From Pedobacter sp. SYSU D00535 (GTDB taxonomy: Bacteria; Bacteroidota; Bacteroidia; Sphingobacteriales; Sphingobacteriaceae): a stretch of 64,000 nucleotides of DNA. Under the pieces are notes generated by a model. It ran no database searches. It saw only the letters and a list, made by a program, of their open reading frames with translations, and had not been told where the DNA came from. This document shows positions 25,648-34,647 of this stretch, piece after piece (position 1 is the stretch's first letter; each line of letters begins with the position of its first letter). The stretch lies in contig NZ_JAFEWD010000002.1 of the NCBI RefSeq assembly GCF_017355855.1, forward strand, positions 1 through 64,000, in the 5' to 3' direction. A program made the position numbers and the translations under genes.

Positions 25648-26052
25648 TTATCGCTCTCCTGCAATCAGGCTGCTGTTGCGGGGGAGGCCTCTGTCTATAC
25701 CGATAATTGTTATGATCCCAAAGGTGTAGGCCAGCAGATCCAGCCATGAAAAATAGCTTCCGATGACGATGGCGGCAATGTTTGAACCTTCCAGGCCGAG
25801 GCGGTGCACCAGATCAAGGTACTGGAGGATTTCGATGAGGTAGGAAAAAAGCAGGACAGAAAGGCCCGCTGTAGCCGGCTTTAGGTCCAGGACACTTTTC
25901 AGCAGGCAGTACAGGAGAATAACGACCAGGAAGTCGCCCCCGTAGGGTCGGATAAAATGATCGCTGATGAAGCAAGCAATCAACACTTCCGTGGCGAAGA
26001 GCAGCAGCGCTGCGAGGAAGTAAGCGGTTCGGAATTTGAGCAGACGTTTCAT
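25648..26052 (-). CDS. DUF2809 family membrane protein
   Basis: The 134-residue product has about four transmembrane helices. It carries the DUF2809 pattern: FATEVLIACFISDHFIRPYGGDFLVVILLY near the start, FSYLIEILQYLDLV in the middle and GSYFSWLDLLAYTFGI near the end. The family is of unknown function. The gene begins at the base after the stop of the radical SAM gene, so the two are one transcription unit and translationally coupled. Confidence 0.85.
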   Translation of the reverse strand: MKRLLKFRTAYFLAALLLFATEVLIACFISDHFIRPYGGDFLVVILLYCLLKSVLDLKPATAGLSVLLFSYLIEILQYLDLVHRLGLEGSNIAAIVIGSYFSWLDLLAYTFGIITIIGIDRGLPRNSSLIAGER

Positions 26053-27462
26053 TTAGATCGCTTTTTCAGGTAGTAAAATTTCGGAGGGAGCGGTCGCTTT
26101 CTGTCCCTTTACCTTCGCCAGAATAGATTCGAGGAGGGGGAGCATATGGTTTAGGTTGCCCGTTTTGATAAGGAAGTTCCAGAGCGGCTCAAATTTTTTC
26201 CAGCCGCCGCTATAGAAGAAATGCTTCAGCATGTGTTTGATCGAGTCGTGCTGCACGCTGGCTTTGACGATATTGCTCCAGCTGTAGAAGTCGCGGTAGG
26301 CCTGCCAATATCCGGCTTCCAGTTCTTGAGCGCTCAGGTTTTCTGTGCGATAGACGACATGCCGGGTGTCGTACAGATCCCAGTTCCTGCTGGTGATGCG
26401 GCCCTGCATTTCCATGCTTTTATAAAGGACAGTGCCGGGGTAGGGGGTAAGGATGTGATAGGTGGCGGTGGTTATGCCGTTGCTTACGCCCCAGTCGACC
26501 GTTCTTTTGAACACATCTTTGTCGTCGTCATCCAGACCGAAGACAAAGCTGCCGTTGATCATGATCCCCAGCGAATGCAGTCGCTGTACCGCCTTCCGGT
26601 AGTCTTTCTCCAGGTTCTGCTTTTTATTACTCTGTTTCAGGTTTTGTGGTGAAAAGGTTTCAAAGCCAACGAAGAGACTTCTTAGTCCCGCCGCTGCGGC
26701 TTTTTCAATCAGGTTGCCCCTTAGTATGGAATCGACGGTAGCAGCTCCCTGGAATACCCGGTCCATTCCGCGCATTCCCGCAAACAGCGCTTCTGAGAAT
26801 TTGGCGTTGCCCAGCAGGTGATCGTCGAGGAAATAAAGGTGTCTGCCGGGGAGACGATCAATTTCGGCAAGCGCGTCGTCTACCAGCTGCGTGTAGAAGC
26901 CCTTACCGCCTTCAAAAAAGGCATCCTTGTAGCAGAAGCTGCAATGGTGAGGGCATCCTCTGGACACTACAATGGAGTTAGGCACCAGGTAGCGGTTGCG
27001 CTTGATAAGGTCGCGGCGGATAGGAGGGACACCGCTGAGCGTTCGGATTTTGGAGCGATAGATTTTCTGTGGATGCCCCGCTTTAAAATCCTTCAGGAAC
27101 TCGGGGAAGGTGTCTTCTCCCGGACCGATAAAAATAGCGTCAGCAAAAGGAAGGGCTTCCTCTGGCAGCGAAGAAACATGTAGCCCGCCCAGAATGACGA
27201 ACGCGCCTTTACTGCGATAATGGCTGGCGATCTCGTAGGAACGATAGGCGTTGGTGATGTAGACCTGGATGATAACCAGGTCGGGTTCGTCACTCAGGTT
27301 CAGCTCCTCCACGTGTTGGTCCTGCAGGTCGATCTCATCCTCATCACTTAAATAGGCAGCCAGCGTGGCTAATTCCAGGGGAGGGAACAGTGAATATTTG
27401 ATAGGTCTCCATAAAGGGCTCTCTGCTTCTGCAAGGGCCGGGAGAATCAGTTTTACTTTCAT
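26053..27462 (-). CDS. B12-binding-domain radical SAM protein
   Basis: The 469-residue product has an N-terminal cobalamin-binding Rossmann-type domain (about 1-130; VILGGLHVSSLPEEAL… GPGEDTFPEFL). A radical SAM domain follows with the cluster motif CPHHCSFC (Cys170, Cys174, Cys177) and later LFVGFETFSPQNLKQSNK. The C-terminal part resembles the DUF4070-type tail. Such enzymes methylate or rearrange unreactive carbons, often in lipid or hopanoid modification. The DUF2809 partner is a membrane protein, so a membrane lipid substrate is possible but unproven. Confidence 0.88.
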   Translation of the reverse strand: MKVKLILPALAEAESPLWRPIKYSLFPPLELATLAAYLSDEDEIDLQDQHVEELNLSDEPDLVIIQVYITNAYRSYEIASHYRSKGAFVILGGLHVSSLPEEALPFADAIFIGPGEDTFPEFLKDFKAGHPQKIYRSKIRTLSGVPPIRRDLIKRNRYLVPNSIVVSRGCPHHCSFCYKDAFFEGGKGFYTQLVDDALAEIDRLPGRHLYFLDDHLLGNAKFSEALFAGMRGMDRVFQGAATVDSILRGNLIEKAAAAGLRSLFVGFETFSPQNLKQSNKKQNLEKDYRKAVQRLHSLGIMINGSFVFGLDDDDKDVFKRTVDWGVSNGITTATYHILTPYPGTVLYKSMEMQGRITSRNWDLYDTRHVVYRTENLSAQELEAGYWQAYRDFYSWSNIVKASVQHDSIKHMLKHFFYSGGWKKFEPLWNFLIKTGNLNHMLPLLESILAKVKGQKATAPSEILLPEKAI

Positions 27463-27504
27463 AGTGGATACATTAATGGAAGAGGGCTCAGCGCCCTCTT
27501 TCGC

Positions 27505-28866
27505 TTATGCAAGTTCAGCCGTTGTTTTTCTGTTCCAGTCGATTTTAGCAGAGAGGTACATCATCACTGCTACTACCACAAAGAGTCCGATGCTTCCGAA
27601 CAGAAGCGCCATGTCCTGCAGCTGGATGATCACATAGATAAAGCTATAGAAGAGAGTAAGTATGGCTGCGAACAGGAGGGCCGGCTTTTTATTATTCAGG
27701 ATGGCGGCAATGAAGCAGCCGATCAATGCAACAGTAGCCACCGAAGCAATCAGGTAAGCGACATTAAAGCCGACCTGTTCACTGAAGGATAGCAGGAGGG
27801 TGTAATAAATCGTCATTGCTGCACCGATCAGTACGTATTGGAGCAAATGAACTTTTTTCCTGGTCACTAGTTCGGTGAAGAAGAGCGAAATGAAGGTCAG
27901 CAGAATGATTAAGATGGCATACTTAGCCGAGCGCATGGTTTTCTGGTATTGATCCACGGGCAGGATAAACTTTACACCGAAAGAAGCATCCGTGGCTTTG
28001 GGATGGAGGGACGTATTCGCTTCGATCCATTGCTGGGGGAAGGGCCGGTTGAAATAGGGCATTTTCCAGGTGGCCGAAAAGCCGGAGGCGGTTACTTCCC
28101 GCTCTTCAGGCAAGTAATTTCCGGAAAAACTAGGATTGTTCCAGTCGCCTTCCACGGTCACGTTCGTGCTCTTACCGAGATGCAGAAAGTTTAATTCGGA
28201 GCTTCCTCTCATATCCAGCTCGAAGCTGAAAGGGAGAGCTGTATTCTTTTCAGCACTTAAGTCGGGTTGAATGATCAGGTTGTTTGGGAAGAGTTTAAGT
28301 CCGCTAAAATCCGGCTCCACCTGGTAGCTGGTCGAGGAGAGCTTCATCACCGGGTTACTTTTCAAACCCTTTAAGTCGCTGAGACCGATGGCTAGTTTCA
28401 CCTTATCCCATAAAATGTTATCGGGATTAATCCCTGCTTTTTTCAGCTCTAGCTTACCGAAGGAGCCATTTACCCGCACTTTGGTGCTATACACCACAGC
28501 ATCAAAGATACCCCTGTGCAATACAGTTGGATCTGCTTTGCTGACTATATTCAGTGCTTCGGGAAGTAGATAGATATTGGTTAAGATTTCCCGGTAGCTC
28601 GTTTTACCTGCGGCATCCACCTGCGTGGCGATGGTTTTATAGGGCAGGACCATGACAGGGCCTTCCACCAGCTGGCTCCCTGACCATTTATCGGTGATTT
28701 CTTTGATCACTTCGCGTTGTCTGTCCTGGCGTTCCCAGATCAGATCCTGTATCATGCTGGAGGGGATGAGCAGGAGCAACGTCAGTATGCCGATCAATCC
28801 CAATTTAATAATCACTGACTCCTGGAACCAGCGTTGTAGTGCATTTCTTTCTACTTGGTCAATCAT
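27505..28866 (-). CDS. creD: Inner membrane protein CreD
   Basis: The 453-residue product matches CreD: an N-terminal transmembrane helix (about 20-42), the sequence SGSQLVEGPVMVLPY, a large periplasmic beta-rich domain (about 60-300), and five or six C-terminal helices from about 305. CreD is linked to envelope integrity and beta-lactam or colicin response in other bacteria. It is the last gene of a minus-strand cluster with a winged-helix regulator and a membrane protein, and has its own candidate operator at 28884-28900. Confidence 0.93.
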   Translation of the reverse strand: MIDQVERNALQRWFQESVIIKLGLIGILTLLLLIPSSMIQDLIWERQDRQREVIKEITDKWSGSQLVEGPVMVLPYKTIATQVDAAGKTSYREILTNIYLLPEALNIVSKADPTVLHRGIFDAVVYSTKVRVNGSFGKLELKKAGINPDNILWDKVKLAIGLSDLKGLKSNPVMKLSSTSYQVEPDFSGLKLFPNNLIIQPDLSAEKNTALPFSFELDMRGSSELNFLHLGKSTNVTVEGDWNNPSFSGNYLPEEREVTASGFSATWKMPYFNRPFPQQWIEANTSLHPKATDASFGVKFILPVDQYQKTMRSAKYAILIILLTFISLFFTELVTRKKVHLLQYVLIGAAMTIYYTLLLSFSEQVGFNVAYLIASVATVALIGCFIAAILNNKKPALLFAAILTLFYSFIYVIIQLQDMALLFGSIGLFVVVAVMMYLSAKIDWNRKTTAELA

Positions 28867-28883
28867 TTTTGTAGTTTTAAAGT

Positions 28884-28900
28884 ACTTTGAAATTCAAAGT
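28884..28900 (-). promoter_or_regulatory. Candidate operator in front of creD
   Basis: ACTTTG-AAATT-CAAAGT is a perfect inverted repeat with a 5-nt spacer, and the arms extend to TACTTTG/CAAAGTA. On the minus strand it sits in the context TTTACTTTG…CAAAGT(A/T)CTTT, shared with 29844-29860. It lies 17 bp upstream of the creD start codon. Confidence 0.7.
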
Positions 28901-28915
28901 AAACGGGTAAAAAAA

Positions 28916-29218
28916 TTATAGTTTCTGTTGTTTAATCAAATTTTCAAGGGCTTCCAAATGCTTCCGGAAAGCTTCCCGGCCCTTGGGAGAGGCGGCATAT
29001 TGCGTATTCGGCTTTCTTCCGATAAAGCTTTTCGTAACGACGATATACTCTTCCTTCTCCAATGCTTTCAAATGGGAAGCCAGGTTGCCGTCGGTTACGT
29101 TTAGGAGGTCTTTTAGCGAGTTGAAGTCGTAACTTTCGTTCGCCACTAACACACTCATAGTCTGTAAACGGATGCGGTTTTCAAATGCTTTATCAAACTG
29201 TTCTAACGATACCTTCAC
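28916..29218 (-). CDS. Winged-helix transcriptional regulator
   Basis: The 100-residue product is a single winged-helix domain of the MarR/ArsR-like 'winged helix DNA-binding' type. The recognition region is LLNVTDGNLASHLKALEKEEYI, and the wing is KSFIGRKPNTQYAASPKGREAF. It overlaps the upstream membrane protein gene by 4 bp. It is the natural candidate to bind the two ACTTTG-N5-CAAAGT sites flanking this cluster; binding itself is inferred. Confidence 0.88.
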   Translation of the reverse strand: MKVSLEQFDKAFENRIRLQTMSVLVANESYDFNSLKDLLNVTDGNLASHLKALEKEEYIVVTKSFIGRKPNTQYAASPKGREAFRKHLEALENLIKQQKL

Positions 29219-29835
29219 TGATTGTATTTAAAATGCATAATAGAACCATAGAGGATGTGCAGAACACCGAAGCCGATCACCCAAAAAAGCAGGCCATAGC
29301 CGGGTAGTAATGCAGCTAAGAGTCCGAGAAGGATCTCGCATAAACCAAGCCATTTGACATCCGAAAAGGTATATTGACTGCCTGCAACTAATGCGAGACC
29401 ATAGAAAACAAGACAGGCGGAGGAGACGATGCCGTAATACCCGCGGAAGAGCAGGATCAGGATAAGAAGTCCGCCCGTGATTAATGGCACTGCCATATTG
29501 AGGAGGAGGCGTCTGCTTACCGGGTTCCAGGCGCTTTCTCCTGTTTTCCTAGCCTGGCGTACCGTCAGCCAAAGACCGGTACTGAGTGAGAGGACCAGGA
29601 TCACCAGTGCAACCAGGAGCAGGGGCCACCAAACCAGCGGGTCGTTGACATATACGTCGCGAAAGCGCATGCGGCTATTCGGCGTGTACACCATTTTATA
29701 TCCAATGAAAGCTCCAATCAGGGCATAAATGCCGGCAAGAATTCCGGAGAGTCCGCTGAGGGAGATGAACTTGGTGGAGCGCTCCATCAAATGACGGATA
29801 GAGCTTAGCTCGGAGTAAATATCATTTTCTTTCAT
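29215..29835 (-). CDS. Hypothetical six-helix membrane protein
   Basis: I start at MKENDIYSEL (29835); an upstream ATG (29868) would extend into the operator at 29844-29860. The product has about 206 residues with a cytoplasmic N-terminus, a pair of helices around 27-47 and 70-95, and four more helices from about 115 on. It is the first gene of the cluster and overlaps the regulator gene by 4 bp. The combination membrane protein/winged helix/CreD suggests a sensor or effector of envelope stress, but the family is not recognised. Confidence 0.75.
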   Translation of the reverse strand: MKENDIYSELSSIRHLMERSTKFISLSGLSGILAGIYALIGAFIGYKMVYTPNSRMRFRDVYVNDPLVWWPLLLVALVILVLSLSTGLWLTVRQARKTGESAWNPVSRRLLLNMAVPLITGGLLILILLFRGYYGIVSSACLVFYGLALVAGSQYTFSDVKWLGLCEILLGLLAALLPGYGLLFWVIGFGVLHILYGSIMHFKYNQ

Positions 29836-29843
29836 TGAAAAGA

Positions 29844-29860
29844 ACTTTGTAGTGCAAAGT
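29844..29860 (-). promoter_or_regulatory. Candidate operator/promoter of the creD cluster
   Basis: ACTTTG-TAGTG-CAAAGT repeats the architecture of 28884-28900. On the minus strand TTG is followed after 20 nt by TTACTTTG, a near-consensus -33/-7 promoter, and the -7 box overlaps the operator arm. A regulator bound here would block RNA polymerase. Confidence 0.7.
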
Positions 29861-29963
29861 AAATGCAAGTATTGCTGAGATGCAAGAAAAAATTGAAATA
29901 TTTTTTAAGAAGGCAACTATTCTTCAGGGTTTTGAATTTGAAGTGTTAAATAAAGTTAACTGA

Positions 29964-29994
29964 TTGGATAATTTTTATCTGATTTGTACCTTGG
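29964..29994 (+). promoter_or_regulatory. Probable promoter of the outer-membrane barrel gene
   Basis: TTG (29964-29966), 20 nt, then TACCTTGG (29987-29994), one base off the TAnnTTTG consensus. It lies 49 bp before the start codon at 30044. Confidence 0.4.
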
Positions 29995-30043
29995 TCCCTA
30001 AATTAAATCAATCTCATTATCCTAACCTTATCAAATTAAACCT

Positions 30044-32764
30044 ATGCCCTTTTTTCGATACCTCCTATGCCTTGTCCTTAGTATTTCCTCGGTTTTGACC
30101 CTTGCGCAGAACCGGGCGTCTATAAAAGGGAAGTTACTCGATTCTATAGACCGCGCTCCTTTAGAGTTTGCCACTGTCGCCGTAACAGAACCGCGGGACT
30201 CCTCCCTGATTTCATATACGCTGACTACAAAGGATGGCGCTTTTGCATTGAGGAACCTGCCCACCGACCGACCCTTAAAGCTGATGGTTTCCTTTGTGGG
30301 CTATGAGAATTTCCGGAAGATCATCACCCTCGAAAAAGGGCAGACGGAAGACTTCGGGCTGATCTATTTGAATCGCAGGAGTTTGAAAGAAGTGGTTATA
30401 ACCGGAGAGCGGCAGGCCATTGTCATCAAGAAAGATACGATTGAGTTTAGTCCGGAGGCATTTAAAACCAGGCCAAACGCCGTGCTGGAAGACCTCCTGA
30501 AGAAACTACCCGGATTGCAGGTGGATTTGGATGGAACGATAACGGTGAACGGCAGGAAGGTCAATAAAATCACAATAGACGGCAAAGATTTTTTTGCCAG
30601 CGACTTAACCATTGCCTCGAAGAACATCAATGTAGAACTGATCGATAAGATTCAGGTGGTAGACGATCGGGAAGATGATCCGGACAAGCTGAAAGATGCT
30701 TCACAGGTGGATAAGATTATCAATCTGAGAATGAAGAAGGCGATTAAAAAGAGCGCCTTTGGAAAGATTTATGGAGGAGGAGGTTCTGCCGGGCGCTTTG
30801 AGGGCGGAGGCTTGCTTAACTTCTTCAGGGATACCTTGCAGGTAAGTTTGATCGGCTTTGGCAATAATGTAAACCGCAGTGCCTTTAGCAGCAGTGAGCT
30901 TTCCAGCATGGGTGGCTTTGACCGTAGCAGTGGCGGTGCTAATAATAGCGGGATCAACTTCGGCGGCAGGAGCTGGGGTTTGCAGCAGATCGGCTCGGGC
31001 GGCTTTAATGTGAACTATGACATCAAAAAGAAGCTGAAGCTCAACCTGATGTATTTCTACGGCCACACCGTAAACGATCACGAAAATAAAGGCATCAGTC
31101 AAACCTTCATCAAAGACACCACGCTTAGCTCCCAGTCGTCCAGTATCAATACCCAGGTAGCCAACCGTCATAATATCAATGGTCTTCTGGAATGGAAGAT
31201 CGACACCGTGTCCAACATTCGGTTTTTGCCCAAGATCACGCTCAGTTATTCCAACTCCAGCTCGCAGTCGCTTTCGGATAATTTCAGCAGCTCAAAGGGG
31301 ATGATCAACAGTAGTAACAATACAAGCAGTGGTGAGGACAACGGGAGATCTTATGAACACCGGTTTAACTATTACCGGCGGCTCAAGAAAAAGAACCAAA
31401 GCATCACCATTGCAAATAACGTCAGGATCAATCCTCGGTTTATTGATCAGTATACCAACGGAAGGTCCACTTTTGTCATTACCAACAAGGACAGTATCCT
31501 TAATCAGAATTTAAGGAGGGAAGATTCAGGAAACTCGGCCAATATTGAACTGGGCTACCGGCATCCGCTGACTAAAAAGCTGATAGGAGATGTAAGCCTC
31601 CATACTTCTTTCGATAATAACCTGCGCACAGTAGTGGCAACGCGACTGAATCCAAACACGAGTGATTACGACCTGCTACTGCCCAACCAGAGCAGTGATA
31701 TTAATCGGGATCAGTGGACCTACCGGGTTCGGCCAGGCATCACCTGGAATGTAAGCAAAGAGGCTTCCATCCGGGCGGGCATCGTTTTTCAGAAGCTGGA
31801 TGTCTACAACAGCTTTCACAGCCTGTCGCAGAAGCTGAACAAAACCTACTATAACATTTTCCCTTCGCTGCGGTATTCGTCCAGAGAATGGTCGATAAAT
31901 TATGATGTCTCCTCCCGCCAGCCCGGGGTAACCGACCTGGTTCCGGTCGAGCTGTCTTACTCCACCCTGTACTCTTACAAAGGAAATCCCGACCTGGACC
32001 AGGTCATCACGCATAACGGGAATATCTATTACAATAAATTCGTTCCCTCTTCACAGGTAGGCATTTCTTTTTATACTAACCTCAGCTATGATTTCAACAA
32101 TATCATTTGGGCAGACAGAACCGATGCTACCAGAGGGGCAACGCTAAGTTATCCGGTAAATGTGGATGGTACCTACTACTGGAACAGTTACATCAATTTT
32201 AACAAGCGATTTAAGAAAGTAAAAGACTGGCAATTCCGCTGGACCTCAGGTTTAAACAGCTACGTAAGCAAGAGGGCATTTTTGCAAAACGAACAGGCGG
32301 ATAATCTGAATTCCTATGAGCTGCGGTTACGGGCTGGTTTTGGCTTGGGCCATAAAGAGCTGATCCAGTTCGAGCCGAATTATACCATCGGCAGAAATAT
32401 AAATAACTACAGCGTACGGAAAGATAAGAACAGGGACTTCTACAACCACGGGCTGAACAACCAGCTGATCGTGCATTGGCCTAAAAAAGTGACGCTGGAG
32501 CTGAACCATAACTTTACCTACGACGCGCAGATTGCGAGGGGCTACAACCGGGTGAACAACCTGCTGAACGCCTCTATCGGCTTACAGATGCTGAAGAAGG
32601 ACCGCGGACAAATAAAGCTGACGGGCTATGACCTGCTGGATCAGAATACGGGGATTTATAGCTGGGTGGGAAGCAATGTTTATAACACCGGAAGTCAGCT
32701 GGTGCTGCATCGCTACTTCCTGTTGAGCTACGTATATAACTTCAACAAGACTATTACAAAGTAG
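30044..32764 (+). CDS. Outer-membrane beta-barrel protein with CarboxypepD_reg-like domain
   Basis: The 906-residue product has a signal peptide (FFRYLLCLVLSISSVLTLAQ). A carboxypeptidase-regulatory-like domain covers about 25-110 (ASIKGKLLDSIDRAPLEFAT). A plug-like part follows (LEDLLKKLPGLQVD, NGRKVNKITIDGKDFF), and the remaining 650 residues are Asn-, Ser- and Tyr-rich beta strands of a barrel. This is the outer-membrane-barrel family related to TonB receptors but lacking a SusC plug signature. It has no SusD neighbour, so it is not a polysaccharide receptor by context. Ligand unknown. Confidence 0.85.
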   Translation: MPFFRYLLCLVLSISSVLTLAQNRASIKGKLLDSIDRAPLEFATVAVTEPRDSSLISYTLTTKDGAFALRNLPTDRPLKLMVSFVGYENFRKIITLEKGQTEDFGLIYLNRRSLKEVVITGERQAIVIKKDTIEFSPEAFKTRPNAVLEDLLKKLPGLQVDLDGTITVNGRKVNKITIDGKDFFASDLTIASKNINVELIDKIQVVDDREDDPDKLKDASQVDKIINLRMKKAIKKSAFGKIYGGGGSAGRFEGGGLLNFFRDTLQVSLIGFGNNVNRSAFSSSELSSMGGFDRSSGGANNSGINFGGRSWGLQQIGSGGFNVNYDIKKKLKLNLMYFYGHTVNDHENKGISQTFIKDTTLSSQSSSINTQVANRHNINGLLEWKIDTVSNIRFLPKITLSYSNSSSQSLSDNFSSSKGMINSSNNTSSGEDNGRSYEHRFNYYRRLKKKNQSITIANNVRINPRFIDQYTNGRSTFVITNKDSILNQNLRREDSGNSANIELGYRHPLTKKLIGDVSLHTSFDNNLRTVVATRLNPNTSDYDLLLPNQSSDINRDQWTYRVRPGITWNVSKEASIRAGIVFQKLDVYNSFHSLSQKLNKTYYNIFPSLRYSSREWSINYDVSSRQPGVTDLVPVELSYSTLYSYKGNPDLDQVITHNGNIYYNKFVPSSQVGISFYTNLSYDFNNIIWADRTDATRGATLSYPVNVDGTYYWNSYINFNKRFKKVKDWQFRWTSGLNSYVSKRAFLQNEQADNLNSYELRLRAGFGLGHKELIQFEPNYTIGRNINNYSVRKDKNRDFYNHGLNNQLIVHWPKKVTLELNHNFTYDAQIARGYNRVNNLLNASIGLQMLKKDRGQIKLTGYDLLDQNTGIYSWVGSNVYNTGSQLVLHRYFLLSYVYNFNKTITK

Positions 32765-32826
32765 GGAGAGGGGGGGAATTAGTGATCGGATGACTTAGAG
32801 TCGTCCGATCACAAGCAGAAAAACGC

Positions 32827-33693
32827 CTACGCGTTTACGATCGATCCTCCGTTCGGGTGAAGCACCTGTCCGGTAATGAAACTCGCTTCCTTCGAGGCAA
32901 GAAATACATAGCAGGGAGCAATCTCCACTGGCTGAGCGGGTCTTCCCAATAAGGTGTCTTTCCCAAAGGATTCTACCTGATCAGCAGGGAAAGAGGCGGG
33001 AATAAGTGGTGTCCAAACCGGTCCCGGCGCTACACCGTTTACCCTGATCCCTTTTTCCGCAACCGCCTGTGCCAGACTCCGGGTGAATGCAACAATGGCG
33101 CCCTTGGTGGATGAGTAATCCATCAACATACCGTTACCCCGGTAGGCATTCACCGAGGCACTGTTAATGATGCTGCTACCGGCTTTCATGTGGGGAATTG
33201 CATGCTTTACCAGGTAAAATTGCGAGAAGATGTTCACTTTAAACGTATGTTCCAGCTGCTCGGCGGATATTTCCTGAATATTGGTAGTGGGATACTGAAC
33301 AGCAGCATTATTCACGACAATGTCAATCTTTCCAAACTTTTCAATGGTGCGGTCGACCAGCATTTTGCAGCTTTCTTCGGTGCTGATGTCCGAGGCAATG
33401 GTCATGGCCTCTTTGCCATACTTTTTGACCATTTCTGCCGTTTCCTGCGCATCCTGGTCTTCGTCCAGGTAGGATATCACGACGTCTGCGCCTTCTTTCG
33501 CAAAACTCACGGCTACCGCTCTCCCGATACCGCTGTCTCCACCGGTAATGATGGCCACCATTCCTGTAAGACGGCCACACCCGGCATCATCCGTATCGTA
33601 GATGGGTCTGGGGTTCATCTCAGATTCCAGTCCGGGTTGCCTTTCCTGTTCCTGAGCAGGAATCGACTCAGGCATTTTTGTTGTGTTTTCCAT
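32827..33693 (-). CDS. SDR-family oxidoreductase (YghA/GSP39-like)
   Basis: The 288-residue enzyme has an N-terminal extension of about 44 residues (acidic and Pro-rich) typical of the YghA/stress-protein-39 subgroup. The NAD(P) loop TGGDSGIG (50-57), the NNAA motif near 128-131, Ser180 and the catalytic YSSTK (Tyr193, Lys197) are all present. These enzymes reduce aldehydes or ketones, often under osmotic or general stress. Transcribed alone on the minus strand, ending 62 bp after the barrel gene stop. Confidence 0.92.
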   Translation of the reverse strand: MENTTKMPESIPAQEQERQPGLESEMNPRPIYDTDDAGCGRLTGMVAIITGGDSGIGRAVAVSFAKEGADVVISYLDEDQDAQETAEMVKKYGKEAMTIASDISTEESCKMLVDRTIEKFGKIDIVVNNAAVQYPTTNIQEISAEQLEHTFKVNIFSQFYLVKHAIPHMKAGSSIINSASVNAYRGNGMLMDYSSTKGAIVAFTRSLAQAVAEKGIRVNGVAPGPVWTPLIPASFPADQVESFGKDTLLGRPAQPVEIAPCYVFLASKEASFITGQVLHPNGGSIVNA

Positions 33694-33805
33694 AGTAGTT
33701 GTAAGATAGATGTTCGCCTCATCCCTACCAACATCGTGCCTTTTCGTCTCGCCGGAATTGAAGTTTTTGTAAATAAAAGGCGACTAAGGAGGAGTGCTTA
33801 GTCTC

Positions 33806-34564
33806 CTATTTTACATCCAGCTCCCGGATCTGATCTTTGTACTCCTCCGGTAGGATTACGGCTTTGACCAGCCAGTCCAGTTTTAATTTCTGGCTCAGTT
33901 TATAGGGTGGGATGGCCAGACTTAGCAGCGAAGTTTTGCTGAGTTGCAATAACTCTTTTACCCGTTCGGGTACCACCAGGATCTGTGCTTGCTTCAGCAA
34001 CCTAAACCGCACCTTACCCAGGTGTTTTTCATACTGCTTGTAGAGGTCTCCGGTGAATTTGCTGAAGATCGTGTTCTCCTGAAGATGTTCTTGGCGCATG
34101 ATCAGCCAGTCGCGGTAGTTTGCCGGAAGTGCGGGGATGTGCATACGAGTGCCGACGCGGTTGAAGACATCAAACACTTCCTCTTTCTCCGCGTCGCTTA
34201 GTGTACGCTCTAACAGTTCGAATGACCGGACTGAATAGTCGATCAGCATAAATAATACGTCGCGGTAGGCCCAGTCGGGGATTTTGGCACCGCGACTGTT
34301 TTCTACTGCAGCGTGAATAGCAGCGATCTTGTCAATCGCCTGCAGTGCTGCCTGCTCTTCTGAAAACACAATTTCCCTCGCATAGTTCACCGTCGAGAAT
34401 AACCTGCCGAGCGGATCCGCCGGCAAACGGCCGGTGAAGTAGAGCCAGTCGACCGCCTTGTTCAAAGCGAATTCTGCTGAAGCCCCGGCAAAGATGAAGA
34501 GAATAGTATCTGCCTTGCCCCAGATCTCTCTGACTATTGAACCCTTTTTTACAAAAAATTCCAT
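33806..34564 (-). CDS. MpaB-type oxygenase family protein (DUF2236)
   Basis: The 252-residue product fits the oxygenase MpaB/DUF2236 family: EFALNKAVDWLYFTGRLPADPLGRLFSTVNYAREIVF, then IHAAVENSRGAKIPDWAYRDVLFMLIDYS. In that family a haem is held by His residues; the best candidate here is the His of IHAAVE. Relatives include latex-clearing and mycophenolic-acid oxygenases, but bacterial members mostly lack known substrates. It lies downstream of and apart from the SDR gene on the same strand. Confidence 0.8.
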   Translation of the reverse strand: MEFFVKKGSIVREIWGKADTILFIFAGASAEFALNKAVDWLYFTGRLPADPLGRLFSTVNYAREIVFSEEQAALQAIDKIAAIHAAVENSRGAKIPDWAYRDVLFMLIDYSVRSFELLERTLSDAEKEEVFDVFNRVGTRMHIPALPANYRDWLIMRQEHLQENTIFSKFTGDLYKQYEKHLGKVRFRLLKQAQILVVPERVKELLQLSKTSLLSLAIPPYKLSQKLKLDWLVKAVILPEEYKDQIRELDVK

Positions 34565-34647
34565 ATCTGGTTGAACGCTAAAAAGGGATAAACCTTTTCT
34601 GATTTTTATACAATTACTAATTTAGACAATATCTTTACCACCAGGTT

